Shown piece by piece: positions 40,104-49,405 of a DNA stretch of 64,000 nucleotides (the stretch's first letter is position 1; the number at the start of each line of letters is the position of its first letter). A program made the translations under genes and the position numbers. The notes under the pieces are model-generated. The model ran no database searches. It was given only the letters and a program-made list of their open reading frames with translations, and was not told where the DNA came from. The DNA comes from Campylobacter gracilis (GTDB lineage Bacteria > Campylobacterota > Campylobacteria > Campylobacterales > Campylobacteraceae): NCBI RefSeq assembly GCF_018374135.1, contig NZ_JAHAFS010000009.1, positions 1 to 64,000 on the forward strand, in the 5' to 3' direction.

Positions 40104-42032
40104 TTACTGCTCTAAAAGCTCTTTGGCCTGCTTTGCGATCGCGACGTCGGTGAAGCCGAAAAGCTTAAATAGCTCGCTCGCGTTGCCGCTCTCGCCGAAG
40201 CTTCGCATGCCGTGTACCGCGTCTGCAAATTTATACCACTCAAGCGCGCTTGCGGCTTCGACGGCTAAAATTTTAGTTTGCGCCTGCAGGATTTGCGCCA
40301 GATAATCAGCGTTCTGTTCGCACAAAAGCTCGAAGCACGGCGCGCTGACGACGTTTGCGCCGATGCCTTGCTCTTGCAATATCGCCGCCGCTTTTAGGCA
40401 GAGCGAGACTTCGCTGCCGCTTGCGATGAGCGTGATTTGCGCCTCTTTGCTCTGCCTTAGCAGATACGCGCCGTTTTGCACGTCGCCCAAAACCGCCTTA
40501 GGTAGCGGCTCAAGTCCCTGACGCGAGCAGACGAACGCCGCAGGGGCATTCAGAGCAAGCGCCGTGCGCCAGCATTTTACGTTTTCGTTGCCGTCTGCGG
40601 GGCGGAAAGTGTAGAAGTCTGGCATTGCGCGGAAGGTGCTAAGCTGCTCGATAGGCTCGTGTGTAGGTCCATCCTCGCCTACGCCGATGCTGTCGTGCGT
40701 GAAGACGAAATAGTGGCGCAAACCCATTAGCGCCGCAAGTCTAGTGCCCGTTTTGAGATAGTCGCTGAAGATAAAAAACGTCGCGCTAAACGGGATGAAA
40801 AGCCCGTATCTCGCAAAGGCGTTGCCGATCGCCGCCATCGCGTGCTCGCGGATGCCGAAGTGTAAATTTTTGCCGCACGGAAAGTCGCCGCCGCCTTTTA
40901 GCTCGGTCTTATTCGACGCCGCCAAATCGGCGCTTCCGCCCAAAAAGCCGGGCACTGCGTTTGCGATGGCGTTTAAAATTTTACCGTTGCTATCGCGCGT
41001 GGCGACCTTAAGCCCGCTAAAATCGGGAAATTCTATCTTGCTAAAATCGGGATTTAAAAGCTCGTTTAGAAGCGCTTTTTTTTCATCGCTTAGCTTCGCA
41101 AGCTTCTCCTTCCAAAGCCGCTCTTCTAAATCACCCCTCTCAACCGCGGCGCGCGTTTCAAAAAGCACGTCCTCGCTTACGACGAAGCTTTGAGCGGGAT
41201 CAAAGCCCAGACTTTGCTTGGCGCGTGCAAGCAGCTCCTCTCCAAGCGGAGCGCCGTGCGTCTTGGCTGTGCTCTCAAGCTCGAGCGCGCCCTTACCGAT
41301 CGTGGTATTTGCGATGATGAGGTAGGGTTTGGTTTTGTTTTTGACCTCGTCAAGGACGAATTCTATCTGATCGAAATTATGCCCGTCGATGCGCGCGACC
41401 TCAAAGCCCTGCGCTTCAAATCGCACCTTCACGTCCTCAAACCAGGCGATATCGGTGCTGCCGTCGATCGTGATGCCATTAGAATCATAGATTATCGTGA
41501 GATTATCGAGGTTGTGTCTGCCTGCAAGCGCGCACGCTTCGTAGCTGATGCCCTCCTGTAGATCGCCGTCGCCGCAGAAGCAATAGACTCGGTGATCGAT
41601 GATCTCGTTTCCTTCCTCGTTTAGCAGATGCGCGGCGTATTTCGCGGCCATCGCAAATCCGACTGCGTTTGCGACGCCCTGTCCGAGCGGCCCGGTAGCG
41701 ATCTCGACGCCTGGGGTAGTGATCTCCGGGTGGCCCGGGGTTTTGGAGTGCAGGCGCCTGAAGCTTTTCAGATCGTCCATGCTCAAATCATATCCGCTAA
41801 GATAGAGGTAGCTATACACGAGCGCGCTTGCGTGTCCGCCCGAGAATACGACGCGGTCGCGGTTCAGCCACGCGGGATTTTTGGGGTTGTGGCAGACCTT
41901 GCTCATAAAGACGCTCATTACGTCGCTTAGCCCCATCGGCGTGCCGGGATGGCCTGAGTTAGCGCTTTGGATCATATCCGCGCTTAGAAATTTGATCGTG
42001 TTTGAAATTTTACTTAGCTGCTCGCTCGACAT
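40104..42032 (-). CDS. tkt: Transketolase
   Basis: Thiamine-diphosphate enzyme moving two-carbon units in the non-oxidative pentose phosphate pathway. The 642 residues show SGHPGTPMGLSDVMSVF at the start, the ThDP motif GDGDLQEGISYEA near residue 152, GHNFDQIEF, and the second-domain FGIREHAMAAIGNAFARYGL and EDGPTHEPIEQL. The ribose-5-phosphate it makes feeds purine and histidine synthesis. It adjoins ispA (three bases between), an order also found in C. jejuni. Confidence 0.96.
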   Translation of the reverse strand: MSSEQLSKISNTIKFLSADMIQSANSGHPGTPMGLSDVMSVFMSKVCHNPKNPAWLNRDRVVFSGGHASALVYSYLYLSGYDLSMDDLKSFRRLHSKTPGHPEITTPGVEIATGPLGQGVANAVGFAMAAKYAAHLLNEEGNEIIDHRVYCFCGDGDLQEGISYEACALAGRHNLDNLTIIYDSNGITIDGSTDIAWFEDVKVRFEAQGFEVARIDGHNFDQIEFVLDEVKNKTKPYLIIANTTIGKGALELESTAKTHGAPLGEELLARAKQSLGFDPAQSFVVSEDVLFETRAAVERGDLEERLWKEKLAKLSDEKKALLNELLNPDFSKIEFPDFSGLKVATRDSNGKILNAIANAVPGFLGGSADLAASNKTELKGGGDFPCGKNLHFGIREHAMAAIGNAFARYGLFIPFSATFFIFSDYLKTGTRLAALMGLRHYFVFTHDSIGVGEDGPTHEPIEQLSTFRAMPDFYTFRPADGNENVKCWRTALALNAPAAFVCSRQGLEPLPKAVLGDVQNGAYLLRQSKEAQITLIASGSEVSLCLKAAAILQEQGIGANVVSAPCFELLCEQNADYLAQILQAQTKILAVEAASALEWYKFADAVHGMRSFGESGNASELFKLFGFTDVAIAKQAKELLEQ

Positions 42033-42035
42033 TTT

Positions 42036-42887
42036 TCATCCTTTCAGGTATTTTTCTATCAAATTTAAAACCAAATCGCGCAGGCTTTCGTCATAGCCCG
42101 CCATCGCGCCGCTTACCTCGTCTATTAGGCGCTGCTTGTAGCTCCTCGCGCCCGCAAGACCTAGTAAATTTACAAAGGAATTTTTCGCGCCGTCCGCCCC
42201 TACGGGTTTGCCTGCGCTTGCCTCGTCACTCGTGGCGTCGATGATATCATCCTCGATCTGAAATATGAGACCTAGCTTCAGTCCGATTTTATAAAGCTCA
42301 TGCGCAAGCTCGTCCTTTAACCCGCCGATTATGGCGCCTAGCTCAAACGCCGCTGCGATGAGCGCGCCCGTTTTATGCAGATGCAAAAACTCAAGTTCGT
42401 TTTGCTTTAACGGGCTGTTTTCAAAACGGCAATCGATCGCCTGACCGAGCACCATGCCGCCGCTGCCTGCATTTCGCGCTAGAGTTTTAATGCATTTTAT
42501 CTTGATTTCGTCGCTTAGGTTCGCGCTCGCGGCGATCAAAAACGCGTCGGTATTTAGCGCGTCGCCCACCAAAATCGCCGTGACCTCGTCGTATTTTTTA
42601 TGCAGGCTCGGCCGTCCGCGGCGCAGATCCGCATCGTCCATCGCGGGCAGATCATCGTGTATGAGCGAGTAGGTGTGGATCATCTCAAGCGCCATCGCGA
42701 TCGCCAGCGCGCCCTCAAAGCGCCGCTCATCCACCGCCGAGACGACGCCTAGTAGCAGCTGCGCGCGAAAGTGCTTACCGCCCGCTTGCAGCATGTAATT
42801 GAGCGCCTCCTCGAAGTACGGATGAAAGCTCGGCGCCTTCAGCTCGTTGCGCTTCAAGTAATCTTTAAATTTTTCTAAAATATCCAT
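42036..42887 (-). CDS. ispA: Polyprenyl (farnesyl/geranyl) diphosphate synthase
   Basis: Condenses IPP with allylic diphosphates to FPP for quinone and undecaprenyl lipid synthesis. From ATG 42887 (MDILEKFKDYLKRNELKAP) it is 283 residues; a longer frame to 43160 extends into filler with no family support. The first Asp-rich motif is SLIHDDLPAMDDADLRRGRP (about 85-105) and the second is FQIEDDIIDATSD. A lysine in GGKHFRAQLL binds IPP. AAGGTAGGATCG precedes the ATG. Confidence 0.93.
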   Translation of the reverse strand: MDILEKFKDYLKRNELKAPSFHPYFEEALNYMLQAGGKHFRAQLLLGVVSAVDERRFEGALAIAMALEMIHTYSLIHDDLPAMDDADLRRGRPSLHKKYDEVTAILVGDALNTDAFLIAASANLSDEIKIKCIKTLARNAGSGGMVLGQAIDCRFENSPLKQNELEFLHLHKTGALIAAAFELGAIIGGLKDELAHELYKIGLKLGLIFQIEDDIIDATSDEASAGKPVGADGAKNSFVNLLGLAGARSYKQRLIDEVSGAMAGYDESLRDLVLNLIEKYLKG

Positions 42888-43474
42888 CGATCCTACCTTG
42901 CGGTTTTGATTTGCTCTGCTTGGGCGCGCCCTTGACGAATGCAAATTCGCGCCCTTCAAATGCCTTTTTGTCGCGCAGCTTAGACTTTGTTGTCGTGAGC
43001 CGTTTGTACGCCGCGTAAAAGCAATCATGCCGCTTAAAATTTTAAATTTTAATTCCCTAGCTTTACGCAGTGCGTGCGGCGAAGGATGCTCCGCTTTTTT
43101 GAGCCGCATCTTAGCTAGATTTGCTCGCGGATGTCGCGCAATGGCTCGCCTGCTTTGCATTTAAGCCGTGCGGGCTAAATTTTACTTTGCGCCGCAGCGT
43201 AGCAGCTCGCCGAAATTTTAGAATTTGCCCTCGCGCCGCCCGTAAAATTTGACCGATTTGCTAAGGTTAAAATTTAATAACCTCGCGTCAAATCAAGCGA
43301 ACTGTGCTTTATGCAAACCCTATCGCCACAGAATCTGAATTTAACGCCGCCTTATAAAATCGGGCTTTATTTAGTTCGCTACAGAAGCCGCTCGCCCCGT
43401 AAAATCCAAACCGTTCGCTAAGCAAAGCAGTCATCCTCTCTAAAAAGCCTGCTTTCAACGATTTTGAACTGCGC
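42888..43474 (-). other. Long gap between ybaB and ispA
   Basis: 587 bases in what is a tight gene cluster in C. jejuni. It contains AAATTT-rich filler and a fortuitous extension of the ispA frame. No gene, RNA or terminator seen. A lost gene could have stood here. Confidence 0.5.
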
Positions 43475-43804
43475 TTAACCCTTATCGCCGAGCAGATCGC
43501 CTAGGCCGCCGAGCCCTCCTAGCATGGACGCTGCGGCGCCTTTCTTTTCATTTTCGACGAGTTTTATCGCGTCGCCTATCGCCGAAATTAGCAGTATCTG
43601 CAAGCTCTCTTTGTCGTTAAAGAGGCTGTCGTCGATGCTTAGATCAAGCACCTCGCCCGCACCGTTTAGCTTGATGGCGACCATGCCCGCGCCAGATTTT
43701 ACGGTAAATTCCTTGCGCGCATTCTCCTCCTCGATCTGCTTAGCCTTGGCCCGCATCTGATCGAGCATCTGCCCCATTTTCGAAAAATCCATTCCTTCGA
43801 ACAT
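43475..43804 (-). CDS. ybaB: YbaB/EbfC nucleoid-associated protein
   Basis: Small DNA-binding dimer of 109 residues. The N-terminal helix LDQMRAKAKQIEEENAR, the core FTVKSGAGMVAIKLNGAGEV and the following DLSIDDSLFNDKESLQILLI are family-typical. A glycine/leucine tail (GGLGGLGDLLG) ends it. It is two bases downstream of panD and probably in the same transcript. Confidence 0.92.
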   Translation of the reverse strand: MFEGMDFSKMGQMLDQMRAKAKQIEEENARKEFTVKSGAGMVAIKLNGAGEVLDLSIDDSLFNDKESLQILLISAIGDAIKLVENEKKGAAASMLGGLGGLGDLLGDKG

Positions 43805-43806
43805 TT

Positions 43807-44154
43807 TTACTCCGTTATTTGGTTTTTTTCGTTTACCTGCACGATTTTTGGTTCAAAATTTTTCGATTTTTTGGCACTCATCTGCGCGTAAGCTACGATG
43901 ATGACGATGTCGCCGACGCAGACTTTGCGCGCGGCTGCGCCGTTTAGGCAGATCTCGCCCTTTTTCTCGCCGCGAATCACGTATGTGGCGAAGCGCTCGC
44001 CGTTATTGACGTTTAGGATCTCGACTTTTTGGTACTCGCAAAGCCCTGCAGCCTCGATGAGCTCGGGTCCGATAGTGACCGAGCCTACGTAGTTGAGGTT
44101 GGCGTCCGTCACGCGCGCGCGGTGGATTTTGCTTGATAAAATTTCGATTTTCAT
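43807..44154 (-). CDS. panD: Aspartate 1-decarboxylase
   Basis: Makes beta-alanine for pantothenate and coenzyme A. The 115-residue proenzyme self-cleaves at Gly-Ser in YVGSVTIG (Ser25 becomes pyruvoyl). Other family blocks are KIHRARVTDANLNY and a C-terminal LNGAAARKVCVGDIVIIVAY. It lies 17 bases after murE and before ybaB. In C. jejuni panD sits elsewhere with panB/panC, so its place here is a rearrangement. Confidence 0.94.
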   Translation of the reverse strand: MKIEILSSKIHRARVTDANLNYVGSVTIGPELIEAAGLCEYQKVEILNVNNGERFATYVIRGEKKGEICLNGAAARKVCVGDIVIIVAYAQMSAKKSKNFEPKIVQVNEKNQITE

Positions 44155-44171
44155 CGGCCGTCCTTTAAAAT

Positions 44172-45482
44172 TTAGTCTAAATTTGACTCGCCTCGCGCCG
44201 CGACGAGCTCGCTCACGACCTGCTTATCGCTGAAGGGGTGCTTCACACCCTTGAGCTCCTGGTAAGTTTCGTCGCCCTTGCCCAAAATAGCGATCATCTC
44301 GCCGTTTTTGGCAAGATCTAGCGCGCGCGCGATAGCCTCTTTGCGATCCGCGATCTTTAAAATTTTATCTTTTCGGCGCATACCGGCGCAAATTTGTTCG
44401 ATGATCTCGTCTGGATCCTCGCTGCGCGGGTTATCGCTCGTAACGATACAGATTTTAGCAAAGTGCTCCGCGATGGCGCCCATTTTCGGACGCTTGCCGT
44501 GGTCGCGATCGCCGCCCGCGCCGAAAACCGCGATAATCTCGCCGCTTGCGCGTAGCGCGTTTAGCACCTTTTCGATGCCGTCCGGGGTATGAGCGAAATC
44601 GACGATTACAAGCGGGTTTTTATTTACGATCTGCACGCGACCCTCGACGCCGCCGAAGTTTGCCATAGCTTTTGCGATCTCCTCGTTCGGCAGCTTGGTT
44701 AGAATTTTAACCGCCGCAAACGCCGCGGTAAGGTTGTAGAGATTAAACTCGCCGATAAGATCGCTTTGAAGCTGCGCATTATCGCCGTTTGGAGTACGCA
44801 CGAGCGCGTCGATGCCGCCCTTTAGCCCGTATCCGCTCACGGCGAAGCTTGCGGCGTTTTTGATACCGTAGGTAAGGGCGTTTGCGGGGTTAAATTTAAT
44901 ATGTCCGTCGTCGGCATTTATGAGCTTTGGCGCGTCGTCTGCGAAAAACGAGCTCTTGACCGCGGCGTATTCTTGCATGCTGCCGTGATAATCGAGATGA
45001 TCTTGACTTAAATTCGTAAAAATTTTAAGCGCAAAATTTAGCCCTTCGATGCGATTTTGCGCGATTGCGTGCGAGCTAACCTCCATGACGAAATACTCGC
45101 AGCCCTGCTTGCTGGCTTCGTAAAGATAGCTCATCGTCTTAAAAACCGAGCTCGTCGTAAGCCCCTTTTCGTCAATCCTGTGCTCGTTTATAAAGGCGCC
45201 GCGCGTGCCGCTTAGACCGCAGCTAAAGCCCAGATCCAGCAGCGTCGAATAGATCGCCGCCGCGGTCGTCGTTTTGCCGTTCGTGCCCGTAATGCCTACG
45301 ATTTTGATGCGCGGATCAATCTTTAAAAGCTCCTTTGCTTGTGCGATAGAGATGATCTGCGCACCTTTTTGCGCCGCTTCAGCTTGAAATTTAGCGTTCG
45401 CGCTCGTGCGCATAAAAAAGTAGCCCGCCTCGCATTCGGCGGAGTTGTCGGTGATAAAGCTATTTTCGAGTCGTATTTTCAT
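44172..45482 (-). CDS. murE: UDP-MurNAc-tripeptide synthetase (MurE)
   Basis: Adds meso-diaminopimelate to UDP-MurNAc-dipeptide. ATP-binding GITGTNGKTTTAAAIYS is near residues 62-79. DNPRSEDPDEI near 353 is the motif that marks DAP-specific (not lysine) enzymes, in line with dapF in this window. AGGDRDHGKRPKMG is also conserved. At 436 residues it is shorter than E. coli MurE (495), as in other Campylobacterota, mainly in the N-terminal domain. It overlaps the upstream gene by 23 bases. Confidence 0.94.
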   Translation of the reverse strand: MKIRLENSFITDNSAECEAGYFFMRTSANAKFQAEAAQKGAQIISIAQAKELLKIDPRIKIVGITGTNGKTTTAAAIYSTLLDLGFSCGLSGTRGAFINEHRIDEKGLTTSSVFKTMSYLYEASKQGCEYFVMEVSSHAIAQNRIEGLNFALKIFTNLSQDHLDYHGSMQEYAAVKSSFFADDAPKLINADDGHIKFNPANALTYGIKNAASFAVSGYGLKGGIDALVRTPNGDNAQLQSDLIGEFNLYNLTAAFAAVKILTKLPNEEIAKAMANFGGVEGRVQIVNKNPLVIVDFAHTPDGIEKVLNALRASGEIIAVFGAGGDRDHGKRPKMGAIAEHFAKICIVTSDNPRSEDPDEIIEQICAGMRRKDKILKIADRKEAIARALDLAKNGEMIAILGKGDETYQELKGVKHPFSDKQVVSELVAARGESNLD

Positions 45483-46017
45483 GATTTTTGATTTTTTGCA
45501 TCAGCGCTTCAAAGCGTTCATCGCCTGCATACGCGGCAGCCGAGCTCTCGACGTAATTAAGCCCCATTTCGTAGTAGCCGTTTTCTATCAAATTTTCTAA
45601 AAATTCTATCATCTCGGTTTTATCCGAAATGGCGATTTTGGATGAAAAAATGATCGATTCGAAGGCGTCTTTAAAGCCTCTTTGGCCTACCGCGCGCATA
45701 AAATCGGCATAAGCAATGACTGCAATCTCATCCTCGGCGCCGGGTTCGGAGGCCGCTTCGTTCGCGATCTTTTCGTTGATGGAGTTTAAAATTTTAAAAA
45801 GCTCCGCGGTTTGAGTTTTGGGGCTGAGGTTGTAAAAATCAAAGAGCATAAGCGCCTCTTCGCGGTCTGCCAGCGCGGTCTGGCAAAGTTCTAGCAAAAA
45901 TAGAATTTCTTCCTCGCCGCTTTTTTCGTATGCGAGCGAAAAATATAGCTTAGCGAGCTCGAATTCTCCGCGCGAAAAGGCCTTTAGCCCTAGTTTTTTA
46001 TAGTTCAAACTCTTCAC
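45460..46017 (-). CDS. Hypothetical protein between murE and the NifU-like gene
   Basis: 185 residues, strongly helical with repeated AL/EE pairs (KAFSRGEFELAKLYFSLAYE near residue 12), like a TPR-type helical-repeat protein. No membrane helix or signal peptide. The equivalent position in C. jejuni holds an uncharacterised protein, so it is a conserved genus-level gene. It overlaps the upstream NifU-like gene by 20 bases and murE by 23, implying coupled translation. Confidence 0.75.
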   Translation of the reverse strand: MKSLNYKKLGLKAFSRGEFELAKLYFSLAYEKSGEEEILFLLELCQTALADREEALMLFDFYNLSPKTQTAELFKILNSINEKIANEAASEPGAEDEIAVIAYADFMRAVGQRGFKDAFESIIFSSKIAISDKTEMIEFLENLIENGYYEMGLNYVESSAAAYAGDERFEALMQKIKNHENTTRK

Positions 46018-46264
46018 CTTCGGGGATGTTTACGACGCTAAGCTCTGGATGGATATCCATGCGAAGCTGGCGCTCGACGCCGTATTTTAGGGTCTGCGCA
46101 CTTGCGGCGCAGCCGTGGCAATGCCCGGTAAGGCGGACATAGACGACGCCGTTTTTTATGCCTAAAAGCTGTATATCGCCGCCGTCGTTTTGCAGCATCG
46201 GTCGGATTAGCTCTAAGCTATCTTGTACCGGGGCTAGAAGCTCTTCATCTGTAAATGGTATCAT
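45998..46264 (-). CDS. NifU-like iron-sulfur scaffold domain protein
   Basis: 88-residue NifU C-terminal-domain protein. It has the CxxC metal motif in GHCHGCAASAQTLKYGVE (about residues 49-66) and the family start VQDSLELIRPMLQNDGGDIQ. Such proteins bind a [4Fe-4S] cluster and pass it to apoproteins. In this window the four-cluster molybdoenzyme subunit is a plausible client, although this is only a possibility. Confidence 0.92.
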   Translation of the reverse strand: MIPFTDEELLAPVQDSLELIRPMLQNDGGDIQLLGIKNGVVYVRLTGHCHGCAASAQTLKYGVERQLRMDIHPELSVVNIPEGEEFEL

Positions 46265-46775
46265 TAAAATTCCTTGTTTTTATTTTGGCGAATTATATCC
46301 AAAAGCGATAAAAAAAGGCTTATCGGGGATGAAATTTAATCTTAAATTTTGCGCGAGGACGCCGATTTTGTGCCATAGATCGCAAAGAATTTTATACGGC
46401 GCGGGCGGCCGGAACTATGATTTTAAAATTTTATCGATTCAGCAAGGACGAAACTCGCAAATCATCAGGCTTGCATATATTTAAATTTAGACTATTTGCG
46501 CTATAAATTTGGGATGAAATTTCAACCCAGCTGACGGCTAAATTCGGGATGAATTTTGCTTGAGCGGTAGGTAAAATTTAAGGCGGAACTATCTAAATTT
46601 AATTAGGACAAGCGCCGATACGATTAAATTTTTTAGAAAAACAATCCTGCTTTTAATGTAAATTTTGCGACTACAAAAGCCCGGGCGGCGAATATTGTTT
46701 TGAAGCTCGCAGATGAAATTTACGCTACGTTTTATATCGATCGCGGCTGTGAAATTTTAGCGCAGGCACGTGCAA
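46265..46775 (-). other. Gap between the L,D-transpeptidase and the NifU-like gene
   Basis: 511 bases of AAATTT-rich sequence. A plus-strand frame here starts inside the NifU-like gene and is spurious. The minus-strand promoter of the NifU-like/murE unit should lie near 46270-46310, but I see no clear box. Confidence 0.5.
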
Positions 46776-47336
46776 TCACGGCAAAATTTCTATCGGCGTG
46801 CCGATTTTTACATGCTTAAAAAGCTCGTCCATATCGTCATTGACGAGTGCTATGCAGCCCTCCGTCCAGTCGCCGAACGCCGCGATACTCTGCCCTAGGT
46901 AGCTAAATTTATTCGGTAGCCCGTGGATTTTGATATCGCCGCCTGCGCTCTTGCCGAGGGATTTTGCGTGGGCTACGTCGGCTTTGTTCGGATAGGAGAT
47001 GCCTAAATTTAGATGATACGCCGAGTTTGGATTTTTGCCGTTTATGGTGTAGTTGCCCTCCGGGGTTTTGCCGTCGCCTTGAACCTCTTTATGTCCTTCA
47101 GGCTCGCGTCCGAGGGCGATTTTGTAGCTTTTCGCGACGCCTTTTGAGGTCAAAATTTCAAGAATTCGTTTGGATTTATAGACGCGGATTTTAGAGATTT
47201 GCTCGCCGTCCAATGCCTGCTTTAGCGGAATTTCAGAGTTGATCGTTTCGATATTTTTATAGCTAAGATAATTGTCCAATGCCCACGCCAAGCCCGCAGC
47301 GACGATAACAAGCGGAAGTAAAATTTTAAATTTCAT
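46776..47336 (-). CDS. L,D-transpeptidase (YkuD family), exported
   Basis: Periplasmic peptidoglycan enzyme making 3-3 cross-links or trimming stem peptides. One N-terminal hydrophobic segment (ILLPLVIVAAGLAWALDNYL) is an anchor or signal. The YkuD core has IKIHGLPNKFSYLG and the catalytic Cys in WTEGCIALVNDDMDEL (about residue 160). Length of 186 residues is compact. It follows rplQ downstream on the same strand by 30 bases and may be read through from the alpha operon. Confidence 0.88.
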   Translation of the reverse strand: MKFKILLPLVIVAAGLAWALDNYLSYKNIETINSEIPLKQALDGEQISKIRVYKSKRILEILTSKGVAKSYKIALGREPEGHKEVQGDGKTPEGNYTINGKNPNSAYHLNLGISYPNKADVAHAKSLGKSAGGDIKIHGLPNKFSYLGQSIAAFGDWTEGCIALVNDDMDELFKHVKIGTPIEILP

Positions 47337-47366
47337 AGAAGAAATTTCGGGAGTGATCCCGAAATT

Positions 47367-47723
47367 TTATTTGCTGATTAGCTCGATATAAGCCATCTCA
47401 GCAGCGTCGCCCTTGCGAAGGCGAGTTTTGATGATGCGAGTGTAGCCGCCGTTTACGCCTGCGTATTTTGGAGCGATCTCGGTGACTAGCTTATTTGTGG
47501 CAGCTTTATCCTGAAGCGCCGCGAAAACAAATCTATGCGCCTCACTGTCGCCCTTACGCGCGCGAGTGATCAGCTTCTCGGCGTAGCTTCTTAGCTCTTT
47601 TGCCTTAGGAAGCGTAGTTTCGATCTTGCCGCTAGTAACTAAAGCGATGGTTAAATTTTTAAGCAGGGCGGCACGGTGAGACGAAGTGCGCCCTAGCTTC
47701 CTATATCCGTGATTATGTCTCAT
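47367..47723 (-). CDS. rplQ: 50S ribosomal protein L17
   Basis: 118 residues, beginning MRHNHGYRKLGRTSSHRAAL, the L17 signature, with LTIALVTSGKIETTLPKAKE. Last ribosomal gene of the alpha operon, directly adjoining rpoA. Confidence 0.97.
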   Translation of the reverse strand: MRHNHGYRKLGRTSSHRAALLKNLTIALVTSGKIETTLPKAKELRSYAEKLITRARKGDSEAHRFVFAALQDKAATNKLVTEIAPKYAGVNGGYTRIIKTRLRKGDAAEMAYIELISK

Positions 47724-48749
47724 TTATTGTCCTTCATTCTTTTGTCTTTGGGCCTTCAGCTCGTCAAGCTTGCGTTTTAGCTGCTCTTTTTTATCGCCGA
47801 GCTCTTGGTTGCCGATAGGATAACCGATCTCCTCCATTACGGCTTTGATCTCCTCAAGCGATTTTTTGCCTAAATTTTTAAGGTCTTTAAGCTCGCTCTC
47901 CTCCATAATTGCTAGCTCACCGATAAATCTAATATCCGCGCGATCCAGGCAGTTAAAGCTTCGTGCGCTTAAGCTTAGATTGCTAACGCTCTCAAAAAGC
48001 TTTGCAAACTCGGAATTTGCGGGGATCGCTCTACCGAAAGTATCCGCAGCACTGATATTTACGATACCTTTGAAAACCGCCAGCTGCTGATACATCGCTT
48101 CAAGCGCGTTTTTAAACGCATCTATCGCGCTGATCTGACCGTCGGTAGTGATCGTAAAGACTACTTTCTCGTAGTCGGGATTATCCTCTACAAAGACATT
48201 TTCGATGTCGTAAACAGCCTTAGTTACCGGGGTAAAAAACGCATCCAGCGCGATGAAATCAGCGTCTAAATTTTCTCTGATCTCTTCGCTTGGGACGTAG
48301 CCGATACCCTTTTCGATGATGAGCGTAAATTTAAGATCGGCATCCTCGTTTATCGTAGCTAGATAAGCGCTTGGATTTACGATCTCTACGGCGTCGTTAT
48401 TTAGGTCGCTGCCGTAAATTTCTTTAGGTCCTTTAAAGCTGTATTCTACGATCTCGCGCAGGGAATCGCCCTTGATTTTAAATCTTAAGCCCTTTAAATT
48501 TATGATAAAAGCCGCCATATCCTCGAGCATACCGCGCATGCTGTCGAATTCGTGGCTTACGCCTTCGATTTTAACCGCAGTCGGCGCGAAACCGACCGTG
48601 CTCGTATAAAGTAACCTTCGTAAAGGATGAGCTAGAGTGACGGCATATCCCGTTTCAAAGGGATATGCTATGATTTTAGCAACATTTTCGCTGACATTCT
48701 CAACCTTTATTTCAGTTGGCATATGAGCTGATGTTGTGATTTTTCTCAT
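47724..48749 (-). CDS. rpoA: RNA polymerase alpha subunit
   Basis: 341 residues with the N-terminal dimerisation domain (PFETGYAVTLAHPLRRLLYT near residue 31) and a C-terminal DNA-binding domain (NLSLSARSFNCLDRADIRFI, then LKDLKNLGKKSLEEIKAVM). Start at ATG 48749 gives a ten-residue lead before the conserved PTEIKVENV, and ATG 48722 is an alternative. A basic tail (KRKLDELKAQRQKNEG) follows the CTD. Confidence 0.97.
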   Translation of the reverse strand: MRKITTSAHMPTEIKVENVSENVAKIIAYPFETGYAVTLAHPLRRLLYTSTVGFAPTAVKIEGVSHEFDSMRGMLEDMAAFIINLKGLRFKIKGDSLREIVEYSFKGPKEIYGSDLNNDAVEIVNPSAYLATINEDADLKFTLIIEKGIGYVPSEEIRENLDADFIALDAFFTPVTKAVYDIENVFVEDNPDYEKVVFTITTDGQISAIDAFKNALEAMYQQLAVFKGIVNISAADTFGRAIPANSEFAKLFESVSNLSLSARSFNCLDRADIRFIGELAIMEESELKDLKNLGKKSLEEIKAVMEEIGYPIGNQELGDKKEQLKRKLDELKAQRQKNEGQ

Positions 48750-48760
48750 ATTAGCACCTA

Positions 48761-49387
48761 CTATTTCGAGTAAAGCTCTACGATAAATCTTTCCTCTACA
48801 GGAATAACAACTTCTTCTCTCTCCGGAACTCTAGAAAAAATTCCGTATCTTTTCTCTTTTTCTACGTCTACCCACGCTACGATGCCGGTTTGTGCCGTAA
48901 GATCCAGCGCTCTTGAAATTTGCGGGTTATTTTTGCTTTTTTCGATCACTTCGATCTTTTGTCCTGCGCGGACGGAGTACGAAGGGATATCGACGCGCTT
49001 GCCGTCTACTAAGATATGTCCGTGCGTAACGAGCTGGCGCGCAAATCGTCTAGTCGTAGCAAAGCCCATGCGGTAAACTACGTTATCTAGCCTCTGCTCT
49101 AAAAGCTGAACCAAAATCGCTCCGGTGTTACCCTCTCTGCGAGCCGCTTCGGCAAATAGCCTGCGGAACTGCTTCTCGCTTACGCCGTACATAAATTTAG
49201 CCTTTTGTTTCTCGCGAAGCTGTGAGCCGTATTCGCTTAGTTTGGCGCGTCTTTGTCCGTGCTGACCCGGAGCGTAAGGGCGTTTTAAAAGCGCGCTCTT
49301 GCCCGCAAGCCTTCTCTCGCCTTTCATAAATAGATCGACGCCGAGCCTTCTTTCTAATTTTTCAACCGGTCCTGTATATCTAGCCAT
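48761..49387 (-). CDS. rpsD: 30S ribosomal protein S4
   Basis: 208-residue 16S-binding assembly protein. Start MARYTGPVEKLERRLGVDLF; S4 domain around RLDNVVYRMGFATTRRFARQ and LVTHGHILVDGKRVDIPSY. It lacks the CxxC of zinc-type S4. AAAAGGAGAAATTT precedes ATG 49387. Confidence 0.98.
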   Translation of the reverse strand: MARYTGPVEKLERRLGVDLFMKGERRLAGKSALLKRPYAPGQHGQRRAKLSEYGSQLREKQKAKFMYGVSEKQFRRLFAEAARREGNTGAILVQLLEQRLDNVVYRMGFATTRRFARQLVTHGHILVDGKRVDIPSYSVRAGQKIEVIEKSKNNPQISRALDLTAQTGIVAWVDVEKEKRYGIFSRVPEREEVVIPVEERFIVELYSK

Positions 49388-49405
49388 AAATTTCTCCTTT
49401 TATAA

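Noticed and set aside
42888..43160. N-terminal extension of the ispA frame
   Set aside because: Basic, filler-like residues with no family match; the start at 42887 has a ribosome binding site and the expected N-terminus.
46158..46484. Plus-strand 108-codon frame
   Set aside because: Begins antisense to the NifU-like gene and continues into filler.
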